A DNA stretch of 34,533 nt from Breoghania sp037026715 (GTDB lineage: Bacteria > Pseudomonadota > Alphaproteobacteria > Rhizobiales > Stappiaceae), in NCBI RefSeq assembly GCF_037026715.1, contig NZ_JBANCG010000017.1, positions 1 to 34,533 on the forward strand, given 5' to 3'. The translations under genes and the position numbers were made by a program. Positions within the stretch are counted from its first letter, which is position 1. Every line of letters starts with the position of its first letter. Shown here piece after piece: positions 8,024 through 16,350 of this stretch. The notes beneath the pieces were generated by a model, which searched no databases, was not told the DNA's origin, and saw only the letters and a program-made list of their open reading frames with translations.

Positions 8024-9034
8024 ATGCAGAACGAGTACGAGATTATGCATTTTTCTCAGCAGCTTAAATCGCAAGGGTGTGAAGAGGCTCCCGTTCCGAG
8101 TGTCGATCTCGGACTGGCCTCCTGGCACATCGGCTCAGCATTCCTTGCCGGTACTCTGCTGGAGGTGGCCAGTCACCCGAAACCCGGGCTTGTGACCGCA
8201 CGGTCGAACGGATCGCACAGCGATATGGACATCAAGACCTTCATGGTCGCGTCCGCTGCGATCGCGCCGTGCCTTTACCAATGCGCCGAGGCCGGGATGC
8301 GCCACCAGGGATCGGCCCGCGATCTGCTGCGCCCTGTGCGTGAGATCGGCTGCCGCTACGAGGGGCTGCTTCTGGCAGCAACCGGCGGCGTCAACACGCA
8401 GCGCGGCTTTTTGTTCTCTGCAGGTGTCCTGAGTGCCGCAGCCGGCAGGCTCGCGCGCGATCGGGCATCCTTGGAAGTCGATGCCCTCTTCTCGTTGGCT
8501 GCAGCCATGACTGATGGTCTTTGCGCCCGGGAACTGGAGAGCGTCGGCGACCGAGAGGCGGGAACAGCGGGCGAATGGCTCTACCAACGCTATGGGGTGC
8601 GCGGCATCCGTGGCGAGGTGGAGGCCGGCTTTCCGACCGTCGTCGAGGCGGGACTGCCGGCTTTTCGCAGTGCGAGGAGTAAGGGCGCCTCTCTGGAAGA
8701 GGCGCTCATCCATACCCTGATTTCATTGATGGCGGCATGCGAGGACACCACGCTCTTGTGGCGCGGCGGCTTCGAGGCGCTCGAATTCGTGCGCGGGAAG
8801 GCGCGCGACGCTCTCCGGCTTGGTGGCGCACTGACACCTGCCGGCATGGCTGCCATCCATCAACTCGACACAGAGTGCATCACACGCAACCTGAGCCCAG
8901 GTGGTTCGGCCGATCTTCTGGCCGTGACCTACGGCGTCGATGTGCTCGTCAGCGGCGCCCCTGGAGCGGGGACCGTTTTCACAGGCCGGCCCGCCAAGGC
9001 AGGTCAATCCCCTCAACCCCCGAGGATCTCATGA
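8024..9034 (+). CDS. madG: Triphosphoribosyl-dephospho-CoA synthase (MdcB/CitG type)
   Basis: About 336 residues. It makes 2'-(5''-triphosphoribosyl)-3'-dephospho-CoA from dephospho-CoA and ATP, the precursor of the prosthetic group on the malonate carrier protein MadE; MadK then transfers it. Family hallmarks visible are the N-terminal block EVASHPKPGLVTARSNGSHSDMD, GGVNTQRG in the middle and EDTTLLWRGG late in the protein. The start is uncertain: ATG at 7979, 8024 and 8045 are in one frame, none has a strong ribosome site, and 7979 and 8045 lie inside the two copies of a 22-base repeat. I use 8024. Its stop overlaps the next start as ATGA, indicating coupled translation. First gene of the mad operon proper. 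Confidence 0.9.
   Translation: MQNEYEIMHFSQQLKSQGCEEAPVPSVDLGLASWHIGSAFLAGTLLEVASHPKPGLVTARSNGSHSDMDIKTFMVASAAIAPCLYQCAEAGMRHQGSARDLLRPVREIGCRYEGLLLAATGGVNTQRGFLFSAGVLSAAAGRLARDRASLEVDALFSLAAAMTDGLCARELESVGDREAGTAGEWLYQRYGVRGIRGEVEAGFPTVVEAGLPAFRSARSKGASLEEALIHTLISLMAACEDTTLLWRGGFEALEFVRGKARDALRLGGALTPAGMAAIHQLDTECITRNLSPGGSADLLAVTYGVDVLVSGAPGAGTVFTGRPAKAGQSPQPPRIS
8027..8048 (+). repeat. Direct repeat copy 2 at the madG start
   Basis: Second copy of the 22-base unit described at 7961-7982. If translation starts at 8024 it encodes QNEYEIM; the first copy in the same frame would encode QSEYELM. It may have arisen by a 66-base duplication, although the sequence between the copies was not compared in detail. 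Confidence 0.6.
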
Positions 9035-9144
9035 ACATCATTGTCTACGCCGGGATGTCCTACCTCATCACCGCCGTCATCGCTTTTGCAGTGATCGGCG
9101 TGATCGTCGGTATCTCCCGCTTCCTCTCTCAGCCCTCCGAATAG
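9031..9144 (+). CDS. Small single-helix membrane protein, possible pump accessory subunit
   Basis: 37 residues: a short N-terminus, one hydrophobic helix (YLITAVIAFAVIGVIVGI) and a short polar tail RFLSQPSE. The start ATG overlaps the madG stop (ATGA), and madB follows 15 bases after its stop. Sodium-pumping oxaloacetate and related decarboxylases carry a small gamma subunit with one membrane helix that helps assembly with the beta subunit. This protein has the right size class and position to play that part for MadB, but it shows no clear OadG sequence signature, so the role is inference. The overlap and conserved-looking helix make it a real gene rather than a chance frame. Confidence 0.7.
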   Translation: MNIIVYAGMSYLITAVIAFAVIGVIVGISRFLSQPSE

Positions 9145-9159
9145 ACAGAAGATCAACCG

Positions 9160-10368
9160 ATGTTACACCAACTCCTTACGATCTTTCCCGGCATCGGGAC
9201 GCTCTTCGTCCAGGATCCCGTGATCGCTTTCGCCCGTATCGGGTTCATCGTGCTGGGCTTCGTGCTCGCCTATCTCGGCTTCAAGCGCACGCTTGAGCCC
9301 CTCATCATGGTCCCGATGGGACTTGGCATGATGGCGGTCAACGCCGGCGTGATGTTCCTGGAGGCCGGCAAGATCGGCACGCTGATTATCGCGCCGATGG
9401 TCTCCGAGCCCAACGCTCTGATCGACATCATGCAGATCAACTTCCTGCAGCCGGTCTACAACTTCACCTTCGTGAACTCGCTGGTCGCCTGCCTGCTCTT
9501 CATGGGCATCGGCACGATGGCGGACATCTCGTTCATCCTGGCGCGTCCGTGGGCTTCCATCACGGTTGCGGTCTGTGCCGAGCTTGGCACCTTCGTGACC
9601 CTCGTCATTGGCTACTACTTTGGCCTGACGCCGGGCCAGGCGGCCGCTGTCGGCTCGATCGGTGGTGCGGATGGCCCGATGGTGCTGTTTGCCTCGCTGA
9701 TCATGGCGAAGGATCTGTTCGTCCCGATTTCGATCATCGCCTACCTCTACCTGTCGCTGTGCTACGCCGGTTATCCGTACCTGGTTCGCTGGCTGGTCCC
9801 GGCCAAGTACCGCGGCCTCGAGGTCGAGATCGAATTCCCGGAAGTGTCTTCGCAGGCGAAGTTCGTCTTCACCATCGTCGCTGCGGCTCTGCTCTGCCTG
9901 CTGCTGCCGGTCGCTTCCCCGCTGATCCTGTCCTTCTTCATGGGCGTCGCGATCAAGGAAGCGGAGATCGAGCCTTACGTGCAGCTCCTGGAGAACACGA
10001 TCGTCTACGGTTCGACCCTGTTCCTCGGCCTGGTGCTCGGCGTGCTCTGCGAAGCCTCGACTCTGCTCGATCCCCGCGTTGCGATCCTGCTGGTCCTCGG
10101 CATCACCGCGCTGGCGGTCTCCGCCCTGGGCGGCATCGGTGGCGGCTGGCTCGTGTGGGCCGTGACCAAGGGCAAGTACAACCCGGCAACCGGCATCGCC
10201 GGCGTGTCCTGCATGCCCTCCACCGCCAAGATCGCGCAGCGCTGCGCCTTTGAGGCGAGCCCCTACGCCATGATCATGCCGCTCGCCATGGGTGCATCGA
10301 TCTGCGGCGTGATCGTCTCGGCCATCGCCGTGGGCGTCTTCGCCTCGACGATTGGTCTGGTCGGCTGA
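9160..10368 (+). CDS. madB: Carboxybiotin decarboxylase, sodium-pumping beta subunit
   Basis: 402 residues, a polytopic membrane protein of the OadB/GcdB/MmdB/MadB family. It decarboxylates carboxybiotin on MadF and exports sodium ions, conserving the energy of malonate decarboxylation. The signature IGGADGPM lies at residues 167-174, with the key aspartate D171. Near the C-terminus, AGVSCMPSTAKIAQ corresponds to the family's conserved AGVSA-P-ARV-Q region. Many hydrophobic segments run along the length. It follows the small membrane protein by 15 bases and precedes birA. The length is close to that of other family members. Start is the ATG at 9160. Confidence 0.95.
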   Translation: MLHQLLTIFPGIGTLFVQDPVIAFARIGFIVLGFVLAYLGFKRTLEPLIMVPMGLGMMAVNAGVMFLEAGKIGTLIIAPMVSEPNALIDIMQINFLQPVYNFTFVNSLVACLLFMGIGTMADISFILARPWASITVAVCAELGTFVTLVIGYYFGLTPGQAAAVGSIGGADGPMVLFASLIMAKDLFVPISIIAYLYLSLCYAGYPYLVRWLVPAKYRGLEVEIEFPEVSSQAKFVFTIVAAALLCLLLPVASPLILSFFMGVAIKEAEIEPYVQLLENTIVYGSTLFLGLVLGVLCEASTLLDPRVAILLVLGITALAVSALGGIGGGWLVWAVTKGKYNPATGIAGVSCMPSTAKIAQRCAFEASPYAMIMPLAMGASICGVIVSAIAVGVFASTIGLVG

Positions 10369-10456
10369 CCATGAGGCCGGCGCCCGTCACTCAATGCCGG
10401 TGGGCGCCGGCCTCCAGCTTCACTGTGCACGTACAAACAAAGAAGCGCTGAAGACC

Positions 10457-11296
10457 ATGCTGTACCGATCCGCCCTTGCTTCGACCTCCTACGAACTCGC
10501 CAATTGCTGCGGCGTGGAGCGGCGCAATGGCCGGATCGGTCCGGTCTATTTCCTGACGCAGGCCGGTTCCACGAACCAGGTGATGAGCGACCTCCAGGCG
10601 AAGGGCGCCGAAACGGGGCTCGCTCTGGTGGCTGCCCATCAGACCGCCGGGCGCGGCAAGGGGAAGCGGTTCTGGTTCTCCAAACCGGGGAAGGGGCTGG
10701 GCATCTCGCTGCTCCTGTGTCCTGATCGTCCCCTGGAAGAAATCTCCCAATTTACGCTGGTGCTCGGCGTCGCTGTGGCGGAAGCCATCCGGCAGATCGC
10801 GGGCATTGAAGCGTCCGTCAAATGGCCGAACGACATTCTGGTCGACGGTCGCAAGCTGTGCGGAATCCTTTGTGAACTTGTCCTCACCGATGAGGGCGAG
10901 ATGGCGCATGTGATCGCCGGCATCGGTATCAACGTCAACATGACGGCGGACGACGTACCGCCGATACTGGAGGGCATCGCCACGTCGCTGGCGATCGAGA
11001 CGGGGCGCGAGTTCGATGAACGCGACCTGCTCGAAACCCTCTTCACTCAGATCGAGACCTGGATGGCGCGTTGGGAAACGGAAGGGTTCGCACCCATCCG
11101 CGATGCCTGGATCGCGCGCTCCTGTACGATCGGACGGGACATCCTGTTCGATGCCGGCGACGAGCGTCTTGAAGGTACGGCCACGGATCTGGGTTTCGAT
11201 GGATCCCTAAGCATTCGCGATAGGAGCGGCACAACCCACCGCTTCTACTACGGAGAGGCGCACCAATCGCCGAGTATTTCGGCATTGGGGCGCTAA
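10457..11296 (+). CDS. birA: Biotin--protein ligase, without DNA-binding domain
   Basis: About 279 residues from the ATG at 10457 (upstream in-frame ATGs at 10352 and 10394 would add non-family sequence, and the first overlaps madB). It activates biotin with ATP and attaches it to the lysine of the carrier MadF. Motifs: biotinyl-adenylate loop GRGKGKR (family GRGRxGR), KWPNDILVDGRKLCGIL, and GIGINVN. There is no winged-helix domain before the catalytic core, so this is a dedicated ligase rather than a biotin-operon repressor. Its place inside the malonate operon, between madB and madA, is unusual and implies expression matched to MadF. A housekeeping ligase may exist elsewhere in the genome; the window cannot tell. 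Confidence 0.92.
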   Translation: MLYRSALASTSYELANCCGVERRNGRIGPVYFLTQAGSTNQVMSDLQAKGAETGLALVAAHQTAGRGKGKRFWFSKPGKGLGISLLLCPDRPLEEISQFTLVLGVAVAEAIRQIAGIEASVKWPNDILVDGRKLCGILCELVLTDEGEMAHVIAGIGINVNMTADDVPPILEGIATSLAIETGREFDERDLLETLFTQIETWMARWETEGFAPIRDAWIARSCTIGRDILFDAGDERLEGTATDLGFDGSLSIRDRSGTTHRFYYGEAHQSPSISALGR

Positions 11297-11319
11297 AACA
11301 ACTAAACAGAGGTTGTTCC

Positions 11320-12993
11320 ATGTCCACTAACGGTACTGAGAAAAAGTGGGACCGTCGCTCTGCAGATACTGCGGAGAGAATGGCGGCTGCCGCTCGGTTT
11401 ATCGGCCCGGGCAAGCAGTTCAAGCCGGAAGACACGGTGGCCCTGCTTGAGGCGGTTATCCGCCCCGGCGACCGCGTCAATATCGAAGGCAATAACCAGA
11501 AGCAGGCCGACTTCCTGGCCGAATGCCTGAACAAGGTCGACAAGTCCAAGATCCACGACCTGCACATGGTGCAGTCGGCGGTTCCGCTTCCGGTCCATCT
11601 CGATCTGTTCGAGACCGGCATCGCCAAGAAGCTCGACTTCGCTTTTGGCGGGCCGCAGGCCGGTCGCGTTGCTCAGTTCATTCGCGAAGGCAAGATGGAA
11701 CTGGGTGCGATCCATACGTACCTGGAACTGTTCTCCCGCTACTTCCTCGACCTGACGCCGAAGGTGTCCCTGATCTGCGCCTACAAGGCTGACAGGAAGG
11801 GCAACCTCTACACCGGCTTCAACACCGAAGATACGCCGACGATCGTCGAGGCGACCAAGTTCAGCCAGGGCATCGTTATCGCCCAGGTCAACGAGATCGT
11901 CGACGAACTGCCGCGCGTGGATATCCCGGCCGACTGGATCGACGCCGTCGTGCAGTCGCCGAAGCCGTTCTTCATCGAACCGCTGTTTACCCGTGATCCG
12001 GCGCTCATCACCGACAACCAGATCCTTCTGGCGATGCTGTGCCTCAAGGGCATCTACGCCGAATACGAGGTGAAGCGGCTCAACCATGGCATCGGCTTCC
12101 TGACCTCGGCGATCGAGCTGATGCTGCCGACCTACGGCAACGAGCTCGGCCTGAAGGGCAAGATCTGCACGCACATGGCCCTGAACCCGCATCCGACCAT
12201 GATCCCCGCGATCGAGGACGGCTGGGTCGAGCAGATCCACTGCTTCGGCGGTGAGCTCGGCATGGAGAAGTTCGTCGCCGCGCATCCGGACGTGTTCTTC
12301 GTCGGTCCCGACGGCAGCTTGCGTTCCAACCGCGCCTATTCGCAGGCGGCCGGTCAGTTTGCTTGCGACATGTTCATCGGTGGCACGCTGCAGATCGACA
12401 AGTACGGCAACTCCTCTACCGCTACCGCGAACCGCGTTGCCGGCTTTGGCGGCGCGCCGAACATGGGCTCCGACTCCCATGGTCGCCGTCACTCCACCGA
12501 GGCTTGGCTGAAGTGCGGTGCCGAACAGCCGACGCTTGATCGCACGCTGGGCAACATGCCGCGCGGCAAGAAGCTGGTCGTGCAGGGTGTCGAGACCTTC
12601 GGGGAAGGCCGCCAGCCGGTGTTCGTCGAGGAACTGGACGCCTGGAAGCTGGCGAAGAACGCCAACCTGCCGCTGCCGCCGGTCATGATCTACGCCGATG
12701 ACCTGACGCACATCGTGACCGAGGAGGGCATTGCCTACCTCAACCGCGCTCCGGATATCGAAGCCCGCATGGCCGCCATTCGCGCGGTTGCCGGCTACAC
12801 GGAAATCGGCCTGAAGGCCGATCCGGCCGAGACGAAGCGCCTTCGCGAGCAGCGTATCGTCATGACGCCTGAAGATCTTGGCGTCGACCGCAAGCGTGCG
12901 GATCGTTCGATGCTCGCCGCACGTAGCATCCAGGACCTCGTGACCTGGTCTGGCGGCCTCTACAACCCGCCGGCTCGGTTCCGCAACTGGTGA
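11320..12993 (+). CDS. madA: Malonate decarboxylase alpha subunit, acetyl-ACP:malonate ACP transferase
   Basis: 557 residues, close to MdcA/MadA length (about 550). It belongs to the CoA-transferase-like family and swaps the acetyl group on the MadE prosthetic thiol for malonate, releasing acetate. Recognisable blocks are KKWDRRSADTAERM at the N-terminus, INYGNEL-type sequence TYGNELGLKGKICTHMALNPHP, and the conserved GFGGAPNMGSDSHGRRHST. It ends YNPPARFRNW, as family members do. Start is the ATG at 11320 with a GAGG site upstream. It follows birA by 23 bases and precedes madE by 19, all on one strand. A 564-codon antisense frame here is a codon-bias shadow. Confidence 0.96.
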   Translation: MSTNGTEKKWDRRSADTAERMAAAARFIGPGKQFKPEDTVALLEAVIRPGDRVNIEGNNQKQADFLAECLNKVDKSKIHDLHMVQSAVPLPVHLDLFETGIAKKLDFAFGGPQAGRVAQFIREGKMELGAIHTYLELFSRYFLDLTPKVSLICAYKADRKGNLYTGFNTEDTPTIVEATKFSQGIVIAQVNEIVDELPRVDIPADWIDAVVQSPKPFFIEPLFTRDPALITDNQILLAMLCLKGIYAEYEVKRLNHGIGFLTSAIELMLPTYGNELGLKGKICTHMALNPHPTMIPAIEDGWVEQIHCFGGELGMEKFVAAHPDVFFVGPDGSLRSNRAYSQAAGQFACDMFIGGTLQIDKYGNSSTATANRVAGFGGAPNMGSDSHGRRHSTEAWLKCGAEQPTLDRTLGNMPRGKKLVVQGVETFGEGRQPVFVEELDAWKLAKNANLPLPPVMIYADDLTHIVTEEGIAYLNRAPDIEARMAAIRAVAGYTEIGLKADPAETKRLREQRIVMTPEDLGVDRKRADRSMLAARSIQDLVTWSGGLYNPPARFRNW

Positions 12994-13012
12994 CACGAAG
13001 GATCATTGAACC

Positions 13013-13330
13013 ATGGCTTTGAACACACTGGAATTCCACGTCAAAATCGACGAGGGAACCAAGAGCGTCGACCGCCCGATCCATCTGGGCGTGGTTGGCT
13101 CGGGTGACATGGAAGTCCTGATGGAGCCGAAGGATCTCAAGGGGTCCGTTTCGGTGAAGATCGTCACTCCCGTCACTGGTTTCGACGAGCTCTGGAAGCG
13201 GGTCGTGGAGACGTTCGTCTCCGAGACGCTGCTGGGCGACGTCCACCTCGAGATCAACGACAACAATGCCACTCCTGCGGTCGTCCTGCTGCGCCTGCGC
13301 CAGGCGTTTGCGGAAGCGACCGGAGAGTAA
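13013..13330 (+). CDS. madE: Malonate decarboxylase acyl carrier protein (delta subunit)
   Basis: 105 residues. It carries the phosphoribosyl-dephospho-CoA arm on which acetyl and malonyl groups are exchanged. The probable attachment serine is S30 within GVVGSGDMEVLMEP, the conserved GSGDxEVL block of MdcC proteins. It is small, soluble and mixed alpha/beta in character. AAGGA precedes the ATG, and the gene sits between madA and the carboxyltransferase genes, as in Malonomonas rubra. Its arm is supplied by MadG and MadK, and the thiol is re-acetylated by MadH. Confidence 0.93.
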   Translation: MALNTLEFHVKIDEGTKSVDRPIHLGVVGSGDMEVLMEPKDLKGSVSVKIVTPVTGFDELWKRVVETFVSETLLGDVHLEINDNNATPAVVLLRLRQAFAEATGE

Positions 13331-13341
13331 GGAGATACCCC

Positions 13342-14298
13342 ATGCCGAAATGGAATGACATTCAGGGACAGAGCTTCCTGGAATCGGACGCTCGCGCCCG
13401 TGCCGTCGGCCTGGTCGACGAGGGCACCTTTACGGAGCTGGCCGGTCCGTTCGACCGCTTCTACAGCCCGCATCTGGAAACCCTTGGCGAAGCGGTCGAA
13501 TTCGATGACGGTATCGTCACCGGCGTTGGCAAGATCGGCAAGACGCCGGTCTTCGTGATCTCCCAGGAAGGCCGCTTCATCGGTGGGTCCGTCGGTGAGG
13601 TCGGTGGTGCGAAAATGGTCAACACCATCCGTCTCGCCACCGAGTTCCACGACAAGCTCGTTGCCGAGCATGCTGACCTGAGCGACGAGGAAAAGCCTGT
13701 CGTTGTGATCTCGTTCGAGACCGGCGGTGTGCGTCTGCACGAATCCAACGCCGGCCTGCTCGCGCACGCCGAGGTGATGGATCAGCTGCAGAAGGCCCGT
13801 CACAAGGTTCCGGTGATCACGCTGATCGGTTCGAAGGTCGGCTGCTTCGGCGGCATGGGCTTCGTGGCCGCTGCGACCGACGCGATCGTGATGAGCGAGT
13901 ACGGCCGTCTGGGCCTGACGGGTCCGGAAGTGATCGAGCAGGAGATGGGCAAGGAAGAGTTCGACTCCTCCGACCGCGCGCTCGTGTTCCGCACCACCGG
14001 CGGCCGCCACAAGTACATCATGGGCGACTGCAACGTCCTGGTTCGCGGCAAGGTTTCGGATTTCCGCGAGGCTCTGTCCAAGCTGGTGGTTCTGCCGGTT
14101 TCCGAGTTCGAGAAGATGCGCCGCATCGGTTCGCCGGAGCTGGTCGAGAAGCAGCTGAAGCTTGTTGCCCTTGCTGCGGAGATGCAGCCGAAGGACGCCC
14201 GCGATGTCTGGGCCAAGGCCGGCAATGCCGATGCCGCGACCCTCGACAGCAAGCCGTTCGACGAGTTCGTCGCGACGGTCAAGCGGCTCGAAGTCTGA
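13342..14298 (+). CDS. madC: Malonyl-ACP:biotin carboxyltransferase subunit MadC
   Basis: 318 residues. Together with MadD it transfers the carboxyl group from malonyl-MadE to biotin on MadF, regenerating acetyl-MadE. It has the acetyl-CoA carboxylase carboxyltransferase (crotonase-like) fold, with glycine-rich oxyanion stretches GGSVGEVGGAK and SKVGCFGGMGFVAAATDAIVMSEYGRLGLTGPEVIEQ. It is homologous to MdcD of the biotin-independent enzyme; the presence of madB and madF in the same operon tells that the system is biotin-dependent. AGGAG lies seven bases upstream of the ATG. It is twelve bases after madE. Confidence 0.95.
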   Translation: MPKWNDIQGQSFLESDARARAVGLVDEGTFTELAGPFDRFYSPHLETLGEAVEFDDGIVTGVGKIGKTPVFVISQEGRFIGGSVGEVGGAKMVNTIRLATEFHDKLVAEHADLSDEEKPVVVISFETGGVRLHESNAGLLAHAEVMDQLQKARHKVPVITLIGSKVGCFGGMGFVAAATDAIVMSEYGRLGLTGPEVIEQEMGKEEFDSSDRALVFRTTGGRHKYIMGDCNVLVRGKVSDFREALSKLVVLPVSEFEKMRRIGSPELVEKQLKLVALAAEMQPKDARDVWAKAGNADAATLDSKPFDEFVATVKRLEV

Positions 14299-14331
14299 AC
14301 CCGATCACAAGATCCAAATCAGGAGACAATC

Positions 14332-15225
14332 ATGGAAAACGTTGAAACCATGATGGGACGCGGTCGGGACGCGATCGACATGATCGTCGATACCGACAGC
14401 TTCCAGGAAGGCACCGTTGGCGCCAAGACCTTCGACGATCCGGAATTCGGTCCGGGCGCCGTCGTCGGCACCGCCAAGCTGGATGGCCAGGACGTGACGC
14501 TCATCGTCTCTGACGCGATGGGCTTCAACGAGAAGTTCCCGGTCGTCTATGCCGGCATCATCGGCATGGAGGAAGGTTACAAGATGGCTCAAGCCGTCTA
14601 CGCCTCTCTCGCGGCCGACGCCGACAAGCCGAAGGAAGAGAAGCGCCCGCTGGTGCTGATCGTCGACACCCCGGGCAACGGCCCGGGCAAGGTCGAGGAG
14701 ATCTTCGGCATGAACAAGGCCACCGGCGCCTATCAGCTGGCGCTGGCGGAGGCTCGCCTGGCGGGTCATCCGATTGTGGCCATGGTCATCGGCCGTGCCA
14801 TCTCCGGCGCCTTCCTCTGCCACGGCCTGCAGGCCTCCAACATCCTCTCGCTGGACTCGAGCTTCGGCACGATGATCCACGTGATGCCGCTGACCTCGAT
14901 CTCGCGCATCATCAAGAAGGATCTGGAGACGCTTGAGGAACTGTCCAAGGGCAACCCGGTCTTCGCGGCCGGCCCGCAGTTCTTCTATGCCCTGGGCGGC
15001 GTCGAGGAGCAGATCGGCAAGGTCGAAGGCATGCGCCCCGCGATCATCGAGCACATCAAGCAGATCCGTGCGGCCGTTGCCGCCGGTGAGGATGCAAAGC
15101 TCGGTCCGTGGGGACGTGGTGCTCTGGGAGCGGAGCGTAATGGCCGTGTCGTGCGACCCAAGGTCATCGATCTGATGAACCAGGAGTTCGCTGCAGTAGC
15201 CGAGAAATACGCTCCATCTCGCTAA
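14332..15225 (+). CDS. madD: Malonyl-ACP:biotin carboxyltransferase subunit MadD
   Basis: 297 residues, partner of MadC and homologous to MdcE. The crotonase-like core shows VLIVDTPGNGPGKVEEIFGMNKATGAYQLALAEAR and the oxyanion segment GRAISGAFLCHGLQASNILSLDSS. The C-terminus (ALGAERNGRVV) is typical of family members. The two subunits form the heteromeric carboxyltransferase that loads MadF biotin. A good AGGAGA site lies before the ATG at 14332, 33 bases after madC. Confidence 0.95.
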   Translation: MENVETMMGRGRDAIDMIVDTDSFQEGTVGAKTFDDPEFGPGAVVGTAKLDGQDVTLIVSDAMGFNEKFPVVYAGIIGMEEGYKMAQAVYASLAADADKPKEEKRPLVLIVDTPGNGPGKVEEIFGMNKATGAYQLALAEARLAGHPIVAMVIGRAISGAFLCHGLQASNILSLDSSFGTMIHVMPLTSISRIIKKDLETLEELSKGNPVFAAGPQFFYALGGVEEQIGKVEGMRPAIIEHIKQIRAAVAAGEDAKLGPWGRGALGAERNGRVVRPKVIDLMNQEFAAVAEKYAPSR

Positions 15226-15247
15226 CGACCCTCAAGGGACGATGATC

Positions 15248-16348
15248 ATGTCCGACGATCTGACGGTACTTGAAGAAGCTCTGAACGCCTTCGGCGGTGC
15301 TCCCACCCTCCAGGAGATGCCGAAGCGGACATTGGCGGACAAGGGGATCGACGGCCCCACGGCCGCCCATGTCATCGAGGAGGTGCATACGCCGCTCAAT
15401 CTGGCGTATCTCACCTTCACGACAGGCTCTTCTGCGTTCCAGAATATCGTCGGCGTGACTCATGGCGAGATTTCCGGCCGCTGCGCGGTGGCCCGGACCC
15501 TTTTCGAAAGACTCGGGTCCGGGCCACAAGCGAAGATGGTCGTGACCTATCCTCCGCTTGTGAACGTCTTCGCCGCAGAAGCCTTGCGCGACTGCGGCGT
15601 GGAATGGAGCTTCCTGAAGCGCTCCAGCCGGGATGCCCTGATCGTGGCCTTCTGCCGCGAACAGCCGTCGATCGTCCTCGGCGAATCCTCGTTCCTCAGG
15701 GCCACGCTCGAGCAGGTCGTCAAGCTCGGGTTGAAGGCGCACATGCCGAAGGGTGTGGCGCTGCTGTGTGCCGGCACCCCTCTCGACATGGAACTGCTGC
15801 CGGTCGCCGAGGGGTTCGGCTACACCGTGCACGACCTCTATGGCTGCCAGGAATTCGGGTGGCTGACGCTGGACGGCGTGCCGCTTCGCGACGACATCAC
15901 CCTCGTCGCCTCGCCGCGGGGCGACGGGTACCGCGAACTCGTCGTCGGCGGACTGCCGATGGGCGACAGTTTCGTGGTCTCCAAATCCGGCCACGTCTGC
16001 AACCGAGCCGGTGAAATCATCACGTATCAGCGTGAGCGCACCTATCCGGAATACGAAGTCGTCGTTGCTGCGACCACCGCGCATGCGGCTTCGACCGTCG
16101 AGAAGGCCGCGCGCACGATTCTGCGCATCAAGGGCCGGGTGGTGAAGGTCGCGCGCGACCTGGAAACCGGCGCGAGCGCCACCCGCGTGAAGCTCGTGCC
16201 AGGGGTTCCCGCCGACGAGGCGGAGGGAAGCGGACCCATCATCATCGAAGGTCCGGAAAAGACCCAGCTGTTCGACGTGCTCGTCGAGGCGCAGGCCGAT
16301 TTGCAGAAATCCGCGAAGACGGATCCTGCCTGGATCAAGAGGCGCTGA
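15248..16348 (+). CDS. madH: ACP-SH:acetate ligase
   Basis: About 366 residues from the ATG at 15248, which has AGGGA at suitable distance; the ATG at 15242 is too close to it. The protein reads as a short member of the ANL adenylating superfamily related to phenylacetate-CoA ligases. TFTTGSSAFQNIVGVTHGE fits the P-loop-like serine/threonine-rich motif, and YGCQEFGWLTLDG fits the motif that binds the adenylate. The role is to re-acetylate the free thiol of the MadE arm with acetate and ATP, as known for Malonomonas MadH, keeping the carrier active. Biotin-independent mdc systems lack this gene and use MdcH instead, so its presence supports the mad type. Assignment rests on both motifs and order. 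Confidence 0.82.
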   Translation: MSDDLTVLEEALNAFGGAPTLQEMPKRTLADKGIDGPTAAHVIEEVHTPLNLAYLTFTTGSSAFQNIVGVTHGEISGRCAVARTLFERLGSGPQAKMVVTYPPLVNVFAAEALRDCGVEWSFLKRSSRDALIVAFCREQPSIVLGESSFLRATLEQVVKLGLKAHMPKGVALLCAGTPLDMELLPVAEGFGYTVHDLYGCQEFGWLTLDGVPLRDDITLVASPRGDGYRELVVGGLPMGDSFVVSKSGHVCNRAGEIITYQRERTYPEYEVVVAATTAHAASTVEKAARTILRIKGRVVKVARDLETGASATRVKLVPGVPADEAEGSGPIIIEGPEKTQLFDVLVEAQADLQKSAKTDPAWIKRR

Positions 16349-16350
16349 TC

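Noticed and set aside
11302..12996. 564-codon minus-strand frame opposite madA
   Set aside because: It is the exact antisense of a recognised enzyme gene with strong codon bias; sequence is rich in R, D, G and H without any family match.
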